A stretch of 64,000 nucleotides of DNA, from the NCBI GenBank assembly GCA_964498065.1, contig CAZCFZ010000019.1, positions 4,910 through 68,909 of the forward strand, written 5' to 3'. Positions 52,713 through 61,403 of the stretch are shown here, piece after piece; the first letter of the stretch is position 1, and each line of letters starts with the position of its first letter. This DNA is from FEN-1297 sp964498065. Lineage in GTDB: Bacteria; Bacteroidota; Ignavibacteria; Ignavibacteriales; Ignavibacteriaceae. The translations under genes were made by a program, and so were the position numbers. A model generated the notes under the pieces. The model made no database searches, was not told the origin of the DNA, and saw nothing but the letters and a program-made list of their open reading frames with translations.

Positions 52713-53694
52713 TGTTTCTTTTAAACAGTAATATAAAGCCGATTAAAGCAGGAAAAATTACATTTATCAAAAAAAGTGAAAATGCAGCATCAAAGGCTAC
52801 AAAGCCGGGTTCGCCCATTTTGGAAAGAAAAAAGATAGAAGCACCTTCCCGGATTCCAATTTCGGCAAATGAAATAGAAGGTATTAAGCTTTTAACAAAC
52901 ATTACAAGATTGCCGGCCCAAAAGAAATCAAAGAATCTAAAACTTTTAGAAAAGGCACAAACCAAAAAAGAAAATTGAGTTAAAATACAAATGTAAAACA
53001 AGATTGAAATTGCTGTCATTTGCAAAAGAAATTTTTTTTCTAAATCTTTTAATATTTTCAGACTTCTGCGTACAGATTCCTTTTTTATTAAAGATTTTAT
53101 AAAATTAAAAAATGAATTATTCCAATACTTTTGATTAACAAAGGTTTGAATCAAAAAGTAAAAAATGATAATTATAAGGACAAACAACAAAACGGTAAAA
53201 TAAATATTCATTCCATAATAAAAGTACAAGAAAGGCAAGCAGCTTACGGCGCCGAAAAATAAAAGGATAATTAATGGGAAAACTTTATCGACAAAAGTTG
53301 CAACGGATACCTCTAGAATTGTTCTATCCTTAAATTCTAATGAACGGCCAAAATATTCCCCGATTCTAACAGGTGTAAAAACGCCCCCGGAAAGTCCGTA
53401 AAAAAGTGAAAGCAAAATCTTCTTTTTATTATTTTCTCCCAGCAATGATTTACTGGTTAGCTTCCACTTCCAGTATTGGAGATATAAATTAAAGAACATA
53501 AGTACGAATACAAACGAGATTAAATAAAAATTTGCGCTTCGAACTGCAAGATAAATTTTTGCAAGATTTATCTTCAAAATTATGAATAAGATGAGTCCCG
53601 CAGCAATAAAAAATTTGATGAGGTTATATATAATTTTCTTATTAGAGAAATTTGCTCCGGTAATAGTTTTTGATATTTCGTTTCTGTCAATCAA
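52705..53694 (-). CDS. lysylphosphatidylglycerol-synthase/flippase-like membrane protein
   Basis: Protein of 329 residues with about eight membrane helices. It carries the UPF0104/YbhN/AglD pattern: FNLYLQYWKWKLTSKSLLGE near 68-87, LFYGLSGGVFTPVRIGEYFG near 97-116 and VATFVDKVFPLIILLFFG, then PSISFAEIGIREGASIFFL near 275-293. These proteins move or modify lipids or lipid-linked sugars. The gene overlaps the GT2 gene, and such GT2/flippase-like pairs are frequent in envelope glycolipid loci. Confidence 0.85.
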   Translation of the reverse strand: MIDRNEISKTITGANFSNKKIIYNLIKFFIAAGLILFIILKINLAKIYLAVRSANFYLISFVFVLMFFNLYLQYWKWKLTSKSLLGENNKKKILLSLFYGLSGGVFTPVRIGEYFGRSLEFKDRTILEVSVATFVDKVFPLIILLFFGAVSCLPFLYFYYGMNIYFTVLLFVLIIIIFYFLIQTFVNQKYWNNSFFNFIKSLIKKESVRRSLKILKDLEKKFLLQMTAISILFYICILTQFSFLVCAFSKSFRFFDFFWAGNLVMFVKSLIPSISFAEIGIREGASIFFLSKMGEPGFVAFDAAFSLFLINVIFPALIGFILLFKRNND

Positions 53695-53755
53695 TTAATT
53701 TTATTTAGCCTAAGAACAATTTGTGAAATAAATCATTTATATATCAATTTTAATT

Positions 53756-54643
53756 TTAGATGAAGTCAAACATAAATCCGATTCCGAATCTCGAAACTCT
53801 CTGTGTAAAATACTGATTAAAAATATCTCCGCCATTATAATATGAAGCGTAAATTACTACTCCTTTATCGTACCAATTTCCAAATTTAATACCTAACATA
53901 TAATTTTGATTGACTATATACTCCGGTATTCCTTTAATGTCTAAATTGAATGCAAAAAACAGACTTTCATCTTTATTAAGAAATCTTCCAAATAAATTGG
54001 GAAAGTAATATTCCATTCCGGCTTTGTATACGAACTTTTTTAATTGCTTTTGTTTTGTATCCATTCCTGTAGACATAGCTGTTCCGCCGTAATATCTCAG
54101 AAAAGTAGAATTAATTTTCTGCTCATTTGCAAGTAAAAGTTCGGCGTAATTATTCCCATATGCAATCGGTTCTTGGTTATTAATCCACACATGGCGCAAT
54201 TCATCCCAATGACCATCAACTAAATGGGAACTGCTATGAATATATCTGAATCTTGTTATAAATCTTCCCCACTCAAATTGTTTAGAATAATTTAGATATC
54301 CGCCAAAAAATCCATCCAAAGCATCAATCTGTAATCTGTACCTTAAATATGAAGTTACATAAGCATAAGCCATAAATTCAGCTCCAAGAGTAATCTTACT
54401 CTTCGAAGAATTAAAATCAAATCCGAGAAGATCGACTGCATTGCCAATATCAATTTTTAAATCCGAATTGGAAGAATAATAAAGCAGTCCCATTCTCGGC
54501 TCATCTATTCCGGCTTTTAACGGCATAAAATCAATTCCTTTGGGCAAAAAAATAAATTTAAACGTAGAATCGGCTTTTGTTTGGGAATAATTATTTTGAG
54601 TAATTAAAAGAACCAATAAAAGTAAAAACAATAACTTGCGCAT
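53756..54643 (-). CDS. DUF1207 family exported protein
   Basis: Protein of 295 residues with a signal peptide (LLFLLLLVLLITQNNYSQ). FKFIFLPKGIDFMPLKAGID and EPRMGLLYY match the start of DUF1207 proteins (P..ADP.EP). The rest is a beta-barrel-like sequence with RYRLQIDALDGFFGGYLNYS, FRYIHSSSHLVDGHWDE and a C-terminal aromatic F-D-F-I ending. Outer-membrane location is predicted; function is unknown. It lies divergent from bshC. Confidence 0.82.
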   Translation of the reverse strand: MRKLLFLLLLVLLITQNNYSQTKADSTFKFIFLPKGIDFMPLKAGIDEPRMGLLYYSSNSDLKIDIGNAVDLLGFDFNSSKSKITLGAEFMAYAYVTSYLRYRLQIDALDGFFGGYLNYSKQFEWGRFITRFRYIHSSSHLVDGHWDELRHVWINNQEPIAYGNNYAELLLANEQKINSTFLRYYGGTAMSTGMDTKQKQLKKFVYKAGMEYYFPNLFGRFLNKDESLFFAFNLDIKGIPEYIVNQNYMLGIKFGNWYDKGVVIYASYYNGGDIFNQYFTQRVSRFGIGFMFDFI

Positions 54644-54919
54644 AATAAATCTCTTAACATTTTAAGTAAAATTTTCTAATTTTGTTTCTTATACAAAGAT
54701 AATATTCATTAACAAATTATACTTCATTTATATGCAAATAATAGGGATAAATGAAATATTCTTTTTCCGGAAAAATCTATTAAATTTTTTAGCAAATGTT
54801 CTTGTGATCTATATAACTTTAAAACATTCCTTCTAATTCTTTTTATTTCAATAAATTATTGTTAAGAAATTTTCTTTTTCTTACTTTACATTATAAAATT
54901 TATTACAAATGGAGCGGAA

Positions 54920-56545
54920 ATGTATATAAGTTTTAGCGAAATACCGGGAAACCATAATCTTTTCCTGGATTACCTTTACGAATTCGATAATGTTAAAAAT
55001 TTTTATAAAACGGACTTCCGGAATAAAGAAGAATATATCAAAATTTTTAAAAAAGTAGCAGATTCGCATACGGATTTTAGAGATCAATTATCCTCAATTT
55101 TAATTGATCAATACAATATTTTTAATCCGTCCGACAAAACTCGTGAAAATATTTCTGCGCTAAAAGATAAAAAGACATTAGCTGTTGTTACAGGGCAGCA
55201 GCTTGGAATAATCGGCGGACCGCTTTATACTTTTTATAAAATAATAACTGCTATTAAATTAAGTTCGTTTCTTTCAGAGCGATATGATGATTATAAATTT
55301 GTGCCGGTCTTCTGGCTTGAAGGCGACGATCATGACTTTAACGAGGTTAGAGAATTAAACCTGATTAACGATAATAACGAAGTTGTAAAAGTATCTTACG
55401 GGGAAGAAGTACCGGATGATGAAAACAGAGGCAGTGTAGGCAATCTGGTTTTAAATGAAATGTTAAACAGATTTTATGAAGATTTGGAGAAAAATCTTCG
55501 CGTTACCGAATTTACACCGGCACTGCTTGAAAAAATAAAATCTTTTTACTCAACCGGGAAAACATTTATGCAGGCATTCAAAGAATTAATTTTCTGGATG
55601 TTTGATGAATACGGACTTGTAATTTTTAATCCGCAGGACAAACGGCTGAAACAGCATTTAAAACCGATATTTAAAAAAGAATTAACAGACTTTAGAATGC
55701 ATACCGAAAAACTTGTAAATATAAGCGCAAAGCTGGAAGAAGTTTATCATGCACAGGTAAAAGTTAGGCCGGTAAATTTATTTTACAGCAATGAAGAAGG
55801 CAGGTTTTTAATTGAACCTGTTGAAAATGAATTTAGGTTGAGAAGGAAAAGAAAAAAGTTCGGTTATGATGAATTGATTGATTTAATTGAAAAAGAACCG
55901 GAATGTTTCAGTCCGAATGTTTTGCTGAGACCGATTTGCCAGGATTATCTGCTGCCGACAGCTTTTTATGTCGGCGGACCGAGTGAAATTTCATATTTTG
56001 CACAGATTATGCCTCTTTATGATTTTTATAAAATTGAATCGCCGATCATCTATCCACGATCTTCGGCAACTATAGTTGAAAAAAATATTTTTTCAATTAT
56101 TGAAAAGTACGATATAGATCTAACGGAATTATTCCTTGATCCTGAAAATTTAAAGCAGAAAGTTATAGATTCGATTTCAAAAGTTTCCGTGGAAGAAACT
56201 TTTGGCAATGCCTCTAACCAGATTGAAATTGCATTTGATCAACTTAAAGAGAAATTATTTGAATTTGATAAGACCATCAGCGATACAAGCTCAAAGTATA
56301 AACAAAAGATATTTCATCATCTTGACGAATTAAAAAACAAAGCTTCCGAAGCTCAAAAAAGGAAACATGAAATTACTTTAAGGCAGATTGATAAAGTCTC
56401 CAGTGCCGTATTACCTAATGCCATTCTGCAGGAGCGGGAAATAAACTTCATTTATTTTGCTAATAAATACAGTGCTGATATTATTAAGCGGATATTTGAA
56501 GAACTTACGATTAATAAATTCGAGCATCAGATAATAAATTTATAA
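54920..56545 (+). CDS. bshC: bacillithiol biosynthesis cysteine-adding enzyme
   Basis: Protein of 541 residues, the family length. VVTGQQLGIIGGPLYTFYKI near 89-108 corresponds to the nucleotide-loop-like signature, PVFWLEGDDHDFNEV near 129-143 to the second conserved block, and LLPTAFYVGGPSEISYFAQI to the third. A long coiled coil near 430-490 ends the protein. BshC joins cysteine to glucosaminyl-malate to finish bacillithiol. Its last 11 codons including the stop are duplicated exactly 959 bases downstream, on the other side of a DUF559 gene, so the gene end seems to be an insertion site. The gene itself is intact. Confidence 0.94.
   Translation: MYISFSEIPGNHNLFLDYLYEFDNVKNFYKTDFRNKEEYIKIFKKVADSHTDFRDQLSSILIDQYNIFNPSDKTRENISALKDKKTLAVVTGQQLGIIGGPLYTFYKIITAIKLSSFLSERYDDYKFVPVFWLEGDDHDFNEVRELNLINDNNEVVKVSYGEEVPDDENRGSVGNLVLNEMLNRFYEDLEKNLRVTEFTPALLEKIKSFYSTGKTFMQAFKELIFWMFDEYGLVIFNPQDKRLKQHLKPIFKKELTDFRMHTEKLVNISAKLEEVYHAQVKVRPVNLFYSNEEGRFLIEPVENEFRLRRKRKKFGYDELIDLIEKEPECFSPNVLLRPICQDYLLPTAFYVGGPSEISYFAQIMPLYDFYKIESPIIYPRSSATIVEKNIFSIIEKYDIDLTELFLDPENLKQKVIDSISKVSVEETFGNASNQIEIAFDQLKEKLFEFDKTISDTSSKYKQKIFHHLDELKNKASEAQKRKHEITLRQIDKVSSAVLPNAILQEREINFIYFANKYSADIIKRIFEELTINKFEHQIINL
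56513..56545 (+). repeat. 33-bp direct repeat, left copy (end of bshC)
   Basis: Perfect 33-base match to 57472-57504. It consists of exactly the last ten sense codons and the stop of bshC (NKFEHQIINL-stop). Flanks on both sides differ between copies, so the repeat has sharp borders. Confidence 0.9.
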
Positions 56546-56805
56546 TATTTTTAACTGATATATAAATCTTTTAAGTATTCTTATTGTCTTGAAACAATCA
56601 AGACTATACTTTCTGACAGGATCAATTGTGGTTTTTAAACTAGAATGATAAAAATGATAATTTGCCTGACTAAAAGGTTTATCCCTCAAGTTAGATTTCA
56701 TTACATCTAAAATAGTAGAATAGAGCGGGGATTCTGCGATTATATTTTATTTTTAAAACAGAATAAATTGTTTTATATGGACTAAATATTAAATAAGAAT
56801 CTTAA

Positions 56806-57195
56806 ATGAGTTTCAATAAGAGAACAGAACTTACTGAAATTGCAAAATCTATTTGTAGAGCATTGAGAAAGAATCCGACAAAAGGTGAAATAATTTTATG
56901 GGAAAGCTTGCGAAGAAAGCAAATTTGCGGTAAAAAATTTTTAAGGCAAAATCCTTTTTCCCATGATATAAAGGGTAAAGAGACATTTTTTGTGTGTGAT
57001 TTTTATTGTCATGAAGAAAAATTAATTGTGGAACTGGATGGAAAATATCATAGCTATAGATTAAAACATGATGAAGAAAGAACCAAGATATTAAATCATT
57101 TCGGCTTAAGAGTAATACGTTTTAAGAATGAGGATGTTATAAATAATTTAGATTATGTTTTGTCAGAATTAAAGAAGCATTTCCAAAACATTTAA
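56806..57195 (+). CDS. DUF559 endonuclease-domain protein
   Basis: Protein of 129 residues, the typical size of stand-alone DUF559 proteins, related to very-short-patch-repair (Vsr) endonucleases with a restriction-endonuclease-like fold. Motifs: NPTKGEIILWESLRRKQI near 24-41, GKKFLRQNPF, VCDFYCHEEKLIVELDGKYH near 65-84 with the acidic catalytic residues (D and E-x-D) and H, then ERTKILNHFGLRVIRFKNED. It lies in a 959-base segment flanked by a 33-bp duplication of the bshC end and includes a palindromic repeat downstream. This suggests a mobile or homing-type role, which is inference. Confidence 0.88.
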   Translation: MSFNKRTELTEIAKSICRALRKNPTKGEIILWESLRRKQICGKKFLRQNPFSHDIKGKETFFVCDFYCHEEKLIVELDGKYHSYRLKHDEERTKILNHFGLRVIRFKNEDVINNLDYVLSELKKHFQNI

Positions 57196-57222
57196 GATAC
57201 TAGCTAAGTTTTTTCAAATTAT

Positions 57223-57422
57223 AAACCCATCCCAACCCTTCCCTTGAAAATGGAAGGGCTTGTTGAAAATAATTACTTAACGTTTATAATTCTATCTATC
57301 CATCCCGCGGATCGTACAAAACGGATGACTCAAATTCTAATAAAAATGTTAGAATGAAATATGTAAAGACATAATTGGGAATAAGTCTTTCCCTTCCCAA
57401 GGGAAAGATTAGATAGGGTTTT
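57223..57422. repeat. palindromic MITE-like repeat next to DUF559
   Basis: The left end AAACCCATCCCAACCCTTCC resembles the complement of the right end (AAACCCTATCTAATCTTTCC on the minus strand). Each end also folds: CCCTTCC with GGAAGGG on the left (57236-57258), CTTTCCC with GGGAAAG on the right (57387-57407). About 200 bases, no coding frame. Sequences of this kind are common between genes in Bacteroidota. Confidence 0.6.
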
Positions 57423-57471
57423 TTAAATACATTACCGCTTCAAAAAAAGCAAGACAGAATATCCTTATATA

Positions 57472-57504
57472 AATAAATTCGAGCATCAGATAATAAATTT
57501 ATAA
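57472..57504 (+). repeat. 33-bp direct repeat, right copy
   Basis: Identical to the last 33 bases of bshC at 56513-56545 although no bshC sequence precedes it. It marks the right border of the segment that contains the DUF559 gene. Confidence 0.9.
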
Positions 57505-57571
57505 AAGTAATATCCCTTTAATTAAAAGGAAGAGTGAGACAAACAATTTAAGACAAAGGGAAATCATCTTA

Positions 57572-58678
57572 TTATTTAATAGTTTTTTCCGTTTCGGAAT
57601 CGAAAAAGTGCAGTTTACCTGAATCAAACATAAGACTTCTTGATTTTCCTGCCTGGGGCATTTCCCTAGCCGGAATTCTTGCTACGAATTGTGAGTTTTC
57701 CAGATTAAAATAAAGAAATATTTCATTCCCCATCGGTTCGACAACATCAAGGTTAACATCTAATTTTTTGAAGTGAGGCTGGTATTCAAAATTAGCCGCA
57801 TCATAAATATCTTCCGGACGGATTCCCAAAGAAATATTTTTAGTTAAATACGGTTTTAACTTTTCTTCGTACCCGTTATTTAATTTAATTGAAAATTCTC
57901 CCCCGCTGCTTTTAAATACCAAACCGTTATCTGTGAAAATTTTTCCATCTATAAAATTCATGGACGGGCTGCCGATAAACCCTGCAACAAATTTATTTGC
58001 AGGATAATTGTATAAGTTTAACGGAGTATCAATCTGGTGAATGATCCCGTCTTTCATAATAACAATTTTGTCTCCCATGGTCATAGCTTCTGTTTGATCA
58101 TGAGTTACGTAAATCATTGTTGCGTTAAGAGTTTGATGAAGCTTGGAAATTTGTGTTCTCATCTGCACACGAAGTTTTGCATCAAGGTTGCTTAACGGCT
58201 CATCAAATAAAAATACTTTCGGCTTTCTTACAATCGCTCTTCCAACGGCTACCCTCTGCCGCTGTCCGCCCGAAAGTGCTTTTGGTTTTCTATTTAGATA
58301 TTCTTCAAGACCTAAAATTTTTGCTGCATCGGTAACCCTGGTTTTAATTTCATTCTTATCGAATTTTCTGAGCTTAAGTCCAAAAGCCATATTTTCAAAG
58401 ACAGTCATGTGCGGATAAAGTGCGTAATTTTGAAAAACCATTGCAATATCTCTGTCTTTCGGAGAAACATTATTAACAAGCTTACCATCAATAAATAATT
58501 CTCCTTCCGTAATTTCTTCCAAGCCTGCAACCATTCTCAAAGTAGTCGATTTACCGCAGCCTGAAGGTCCGACCAGCACAACGAATTCCCGGTCGTTTAT
58601 ATTAATGTTTACATCTTTTACTGCAACATTTCCCCCCTCATAGACTTTAGTTACGTTTTTTAATTGTACTTCAGCCAT
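57572..58678 (-). CDS. ugpC: sugar ABC transporter ATP-binding protein (UgpC/MalK/MsmK type)
   Basis: Protein of 368 residues. The ATPase domain has Walker A GPSGCGKST (37-45), the Q-loop MVFQNYALYPHMTVFEN, the signature LSGGQRQRVAVGRA near 135, Walker B VFLFDEPLSNLDAKL and the H-loop YVTHDQTEAM. The C-terminal MalK-type regulatory domain (TOBE) starts near 235, with FIGSPSMNFIDG and later LGIRPEDIYDA. It powers uptake of sugars or glycerol-3-phosphate through membrane partners that are not in this window; such orphan MsmK-type ATPases often serve several transporters. Only 3 bases separate it from aroA. Confidence 0.92.
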   Translation of the reverse strand: MAEVQLKNVTKVYEGGNVAVKDVNININDREFVVLVGPSGCGKSTTLRMVAGLEEITEGELFIDGKLVNNVSPKDRDIAMVFQNYALYPHMTVFENMAFGLKLRKFDKNEIKTRVTDAAKILGLEEYLNRKPKALSGGQRQRVAVGRAIVRKPKVFLFDEPLSNLDAKLRVQMRTQISKLHQTLNATMIYVTHDQTEAMTMGDKIVIMKDGIIHQIDTPLNLYNYPANKFVAGFIGSPSMNFIDGKIFTDNGLVFKSSGGEFSIKLNNGYEEKLKPYLTKNISLGIRPEDIYDAANFEYQPHFKKLDVNLDVVEPMGNEIFLYFNLENSQFVARIPAREMPQAGKSRSLMFDSGKLHFFDSETEKTIK

Positions 58679-58681
58679 ATT

Positions 58682-59957
58682 TTACCTAGTTATTAATTTT
58701 ATTTGAGAAAGAAAATTCGGATTTGAAATATTAACACAATTAAAGTTATTAACTTTTCCGCCTTGTTTCAATAGAAGAGACATAACTGCAAAAGCCATTG
58801 CTATTCGATGGTCTTCAAAACTTTCAAAAACAACTTTTTCATTCTTTAAATCTCCTGAAACCGTAAATCCGTCTTCATATTCATGCACTGAGAGACCAAG
58901 CAACTTGAGATTATGACACATAGCTTTTATTCTATCGGTTTCTTTGCCTTTTAACTCTGCCGCATTATTTATTTTAAAAGGACCTTCGGCAAACACTCCG
59001 GCAATTGTTAGAATAGGAATCTCATCAATAATATTCGGAATTATTTCTTCAGGTGTTTCAACATTTTGCAATTTACCGGAATAAGCAATTATGTCTCCAA
59101 GACTCTCTCCGGCAATTTCTCTCTGGTTTTCAATTTCTATTCTAGCGCCCATATTTTTTAATACCGTTAAAAGTCCTGTCCTTGTTTTATTGAGAGAAAC
59201 ATCTTTAATTCGTAAAACCGAATTTTCGGATAAAAGCGTGAGTACGATAAAAAAAGCAGCAGTTGAAAAATCTGACGGGACAAAATATTTTTTTTCAGAA
59301 GGATAATTTTCTTTTGAGACATAGCTGATTTTTTTTCCCCCGAGATGTTCTGTTTTTAATCCAAGCATTTTTTCGGTATGATCTCTCGACGGTAATTTTT
59401 CTACAACAGTAGTCTCATTTTCACAATGCAGGCCGGCTAATAATACGGCACTTTTTACTTGTGCGCTGGCTATAGGCAATTCATATCTTATAGGAATAAT
59501 TTTATTTGCAGGAGAGATATGCAGAGGCAACGTAAAATTTTCCGTAGATTTTATTTTACCACCCATTAATGAAAGAGGAGTAATTATTCTTTTCATAGGT
59601 CTTTTTGTTAGGGATGCATCACCTATAATTGTCGATTCAAAATCCTGCGCAATTAAAATTCCGCTTATCAATCTTGTTGTTGTCCCGGAATTTCCTGCGT
59701 CAAGATTTCCCTTTGGTTTTTTAAATCCTTTGTAGCCGCACCCCTTTATTTTTAAATGATCTCCGCAATTAATTATTTCTGCCCCAAGTTTAATAAAACA
59801 CTTTTGAGTCGATTTCACATCCTCGCCGTCCGATAAATTGTAGATCTTAGAAGTCCCTTTAGCCATTGAGGAAAACATAACAGCCCTGTGGGAGATCGAT
59901 TTATCTCCCGGTAATTTTAATTCACCGAGCACTTTTTCAATCTTATTAAATTCTTGA
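58682..59957 (-). CDS. aroA: 3-phosphoshikimate 1-carboxyvinyltransferase, start lost in assembly gap
   Basis: About 425 residues are visible to the edge of the N-run; the start codon is inside the gap. Motifs: LGELKLPGDKSISHRAVMFS near the visible start, LDAGNSGTTTRLISGILI, DASLTKRPMKRI, SAQVKSAVLLAGL, VPSDFSTAAFFI, ELKGKETDRI and FEDHRIAMAFAV. This is the EPSP synthase of the shikimate pathway, joining shikimate 3-phosphate and phosphoenolpyruvate. Normally only about 10-15 residues precede the LPGDKS motif, so little of the protein is missing. Confidence 0.95.
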
Positions 59958-60057
59958 NNNNNNNNNNNNNNNNNNNNNNNNNNNNNNNNNNNNNNNNNNN
60001 NNNNNNNNNNNNNNNNNNNNNNNNNNNNNNNNNNNNNNNNNNNNNNNNNNNNNNNNN
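59958..60057. other. assembly gap (100 N)
   Basis: Exactly 100 N, a conventional scaffold placeholder; the true length is unknown. It removes the start of aroA and the end of a small upstream frame. Confidence 0.99.
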
Positions 60058-60137
60058 ACAATTTTTAACGATTTCTGCCTGGCATTGGCCACAGAAATTA
60101 TTTTCTGCTTTCTCTTCTCAGTTTTAAATGATATCAC
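60058..60137 (-). CDS. start of an unidentified small ORF running into the gap
   Basis: A GTG at 60137 overlaps the stop of the HicB-like gene (GTGA) and opens 26 codons (ISFKTEKRKQKIISVANARQ and on) before the N-run. It is very basic. The coupled start suggests a partner of the HicB-like protein, yet nothing in it resembles a HicA toxin, and the frame may simply be chance. Not recognised. Confidence 0.25.
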
Positions 60138-60364
60138 GAATTGCTTTTATTAAAAACTAATTTATAAATGATTTTATTTCTGCTTCCCCTTGCTTTATCG
60201 ACTTTAAATTTCTTTACATCACTCTTCAAATAATAAGCTGCGAGATCTAAGATTTTATCCAGAACTGTGTCCTCATCATGAGCCCAGCATTCACAACCTT
60301 TCAAACTTGGAATTTCTGCCGTACAACCGTCATCGGTTTTTTTAACAACGATATCAAGAATCAT
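60134..60364 (-). CDS. HicB-like antitoxin-fold protein
   Basis: Protein of 76 residues. It matches the partial RNase H fold of HicB-like proteins: ILDIVVKKTDDGCTAEIPSL near 2-21, then KGCECWAHDEDTVLDKILDL, where a PxLxGC motif precedes a helix. There is no C-terminal DNA-binding domain. HicB proteins neutralise HicA mRNA interferases, but no HicA is visible on either side; the right flank is a palindromic repeat and the left flank is the assembly gap, which could hide a toxin gene. Confidence 0.7.
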   Translation of the reverse strand: MILDIVVKKTDDGCTAEIPSLKGCECWAHDEDTVLDKILDLAAYYLKSDVKKFKVDKARGSRNKIIYKLVFNKSNS

Positions 60365-60405
60365 TAATAGCCTATCTTAATGAGGTTGTCTAAAAAGTAA
60401 GTAAG

Positions 60406-60498
60406 TGTCATTTCGAGGGAGTCATCTCCAAAGGAGTTGTCCGGACGACCGAGAAATCTTTTTCAAAGGAAAGATTTCTCCCTCTGGTCGAAATGACA
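60406..60498. repeat. palindromic MITE-like repeat (TGTCATTTCGA ends)
   Basis: Ends TGTCATTTCGA (60406-60416) and TCGAAATGACA (60488-60498) are inverted copies. An internal hairpin, GAGAAATCTTT with AAAGATTTCTC, lies at 60451-60480. About 93 bases, between deoC and the HicB-like gene. Repeats of this type are widespread in Bacteroidota. Confidence 0.8.
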
Positions 60499-60535
60499 AA
60501 AGCATTTTTTAGCCATCTCACTTTTAATCAAATAA

Positions 60536-61402
60536 TTAATATTTACTATCGCTTTTACCGCCGAGCATAATTTTTACACTTGCGCTTGCGCCGATTCTAT
60601 CTGCGCCGCTTGCTATCATTGCATCGGCATCTTCCCTGGACCTGATGCCTCCCGAAGCTTTAACACCAACGGAACTGCCGACTACGTATTTCATCAAAGC
60701 CACATCACCGGCAGTGGCGCCGCCTTTGCTGAATCCGGTTGAAGTTTTTACAAAATCGGCACCTGCATCTTTGCAGATTATACAAGCTTTAATTTTTTCT
60801 TCATCGGTTAATAAAGCAGTTTCAAGAATAACTTTACAGACAGCTCCGTGTTTTTTTGCCGCAAGTACAACCTGGTTTACATCGTTAAAGACATAATCAT
60901 AATTCCCGCTTTTAAGCTGGCCTATATTTATTACCATATCAACTTCCTGGGCGCCGTTGTTAATTGCCTGTTCGGCTTCAAATCTTTTCGTCTCTGTTGT
61001 ATTAGCGCCTAAGGGAAATCCGATTACTGTACAGACTTTAACATCAGTATCTTTTAACAAATCATAGCAGAGGGAAACATGGCAGGGATTTATACAAACA
61101 GAAGCAAAATCAAACTTTCTGGCTTCTTCACAAAGTTCCCTAACTTCTTTCGGCGTAGCTTCCGGTTTTAAAAGGGTATGATCAATTTTTTTAGCCAGAC
61201 CTTTATCAGGCAATACTTCACCAATGCCCAAACCAGCGGCAATTCTTTCTGCACCTACACCTACAATATGATTTACTGCTTTCGGCTGCGTTACAACGTT
61301 TGTTTCCCATCCTTTACATGATTCATCCTTGCAGTAAAAATCATGTAAAGTCTTTTCAAGAAACTCTTGAGAAACTTTGTTTTCTGAAGCTGATGTATTC
61401 AT
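60536..61402 (-). CDS. deoC: deoxyribose-phosphate aldolase
   Basis: Protein of 288 residues. The aldolase barrel starts near 68 with KKIDHTLLKPEATPKEVREL, followed by VCTVIGFPLGANTTETKRFE and VDMVINIGQLKSGNYDYV, KVILETALLTDEEKI, and the Schiff-base lysine in DFVKTSTGFSKGGAT, then VKASGGIRSREDADAMI. It cleaves 2-deoxyribose 5-phosphate to glyceraldehyde 3-phosphate and acetaldehyde. The first 65 residues form an extension with two cysteines (YCKDESC) not found in the short E. coli enzyme. One base separates it from the folD stop. Confidence 0.95.
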   Translation of the reverse strand: MNTSASENKVSQEFLEKTLHDFYCKDESCKGWETNVVTQPKAVNHIVGVGAERIAAGLGIGEVLPDKGLAKKIDHTLLKPEATPKEVRELCEEARKFDFASVCINPCHVSLCYDLLKDTDVKVCTVIGFPLGANTTETKRFEAEQAINNGAQEVDMVINIGQLKSGNYDYVFNDVNQVVLAAKKHGAVCKVILETALLTDEEKIKACIICKDAGADFVKTSTGFSKGGATAGDVALMKYVVGSSVGVKASGGIRSREDADAMIASGADRIGASASVKIMLGGKSDSKY

Positions 61403-61403
61403 T

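Larger units (their letters stand above)
57196..57571. other. intergenic region of the DUF559 segment
   Basis: No gene. It contains an inverted-repeat-flanked palindromic element (57223-57422) and the right copy of the 33-bp repeat (57472-57504), followed by 67 bases to the stop of the ABC ATPase gene. Confidence 0.6.
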
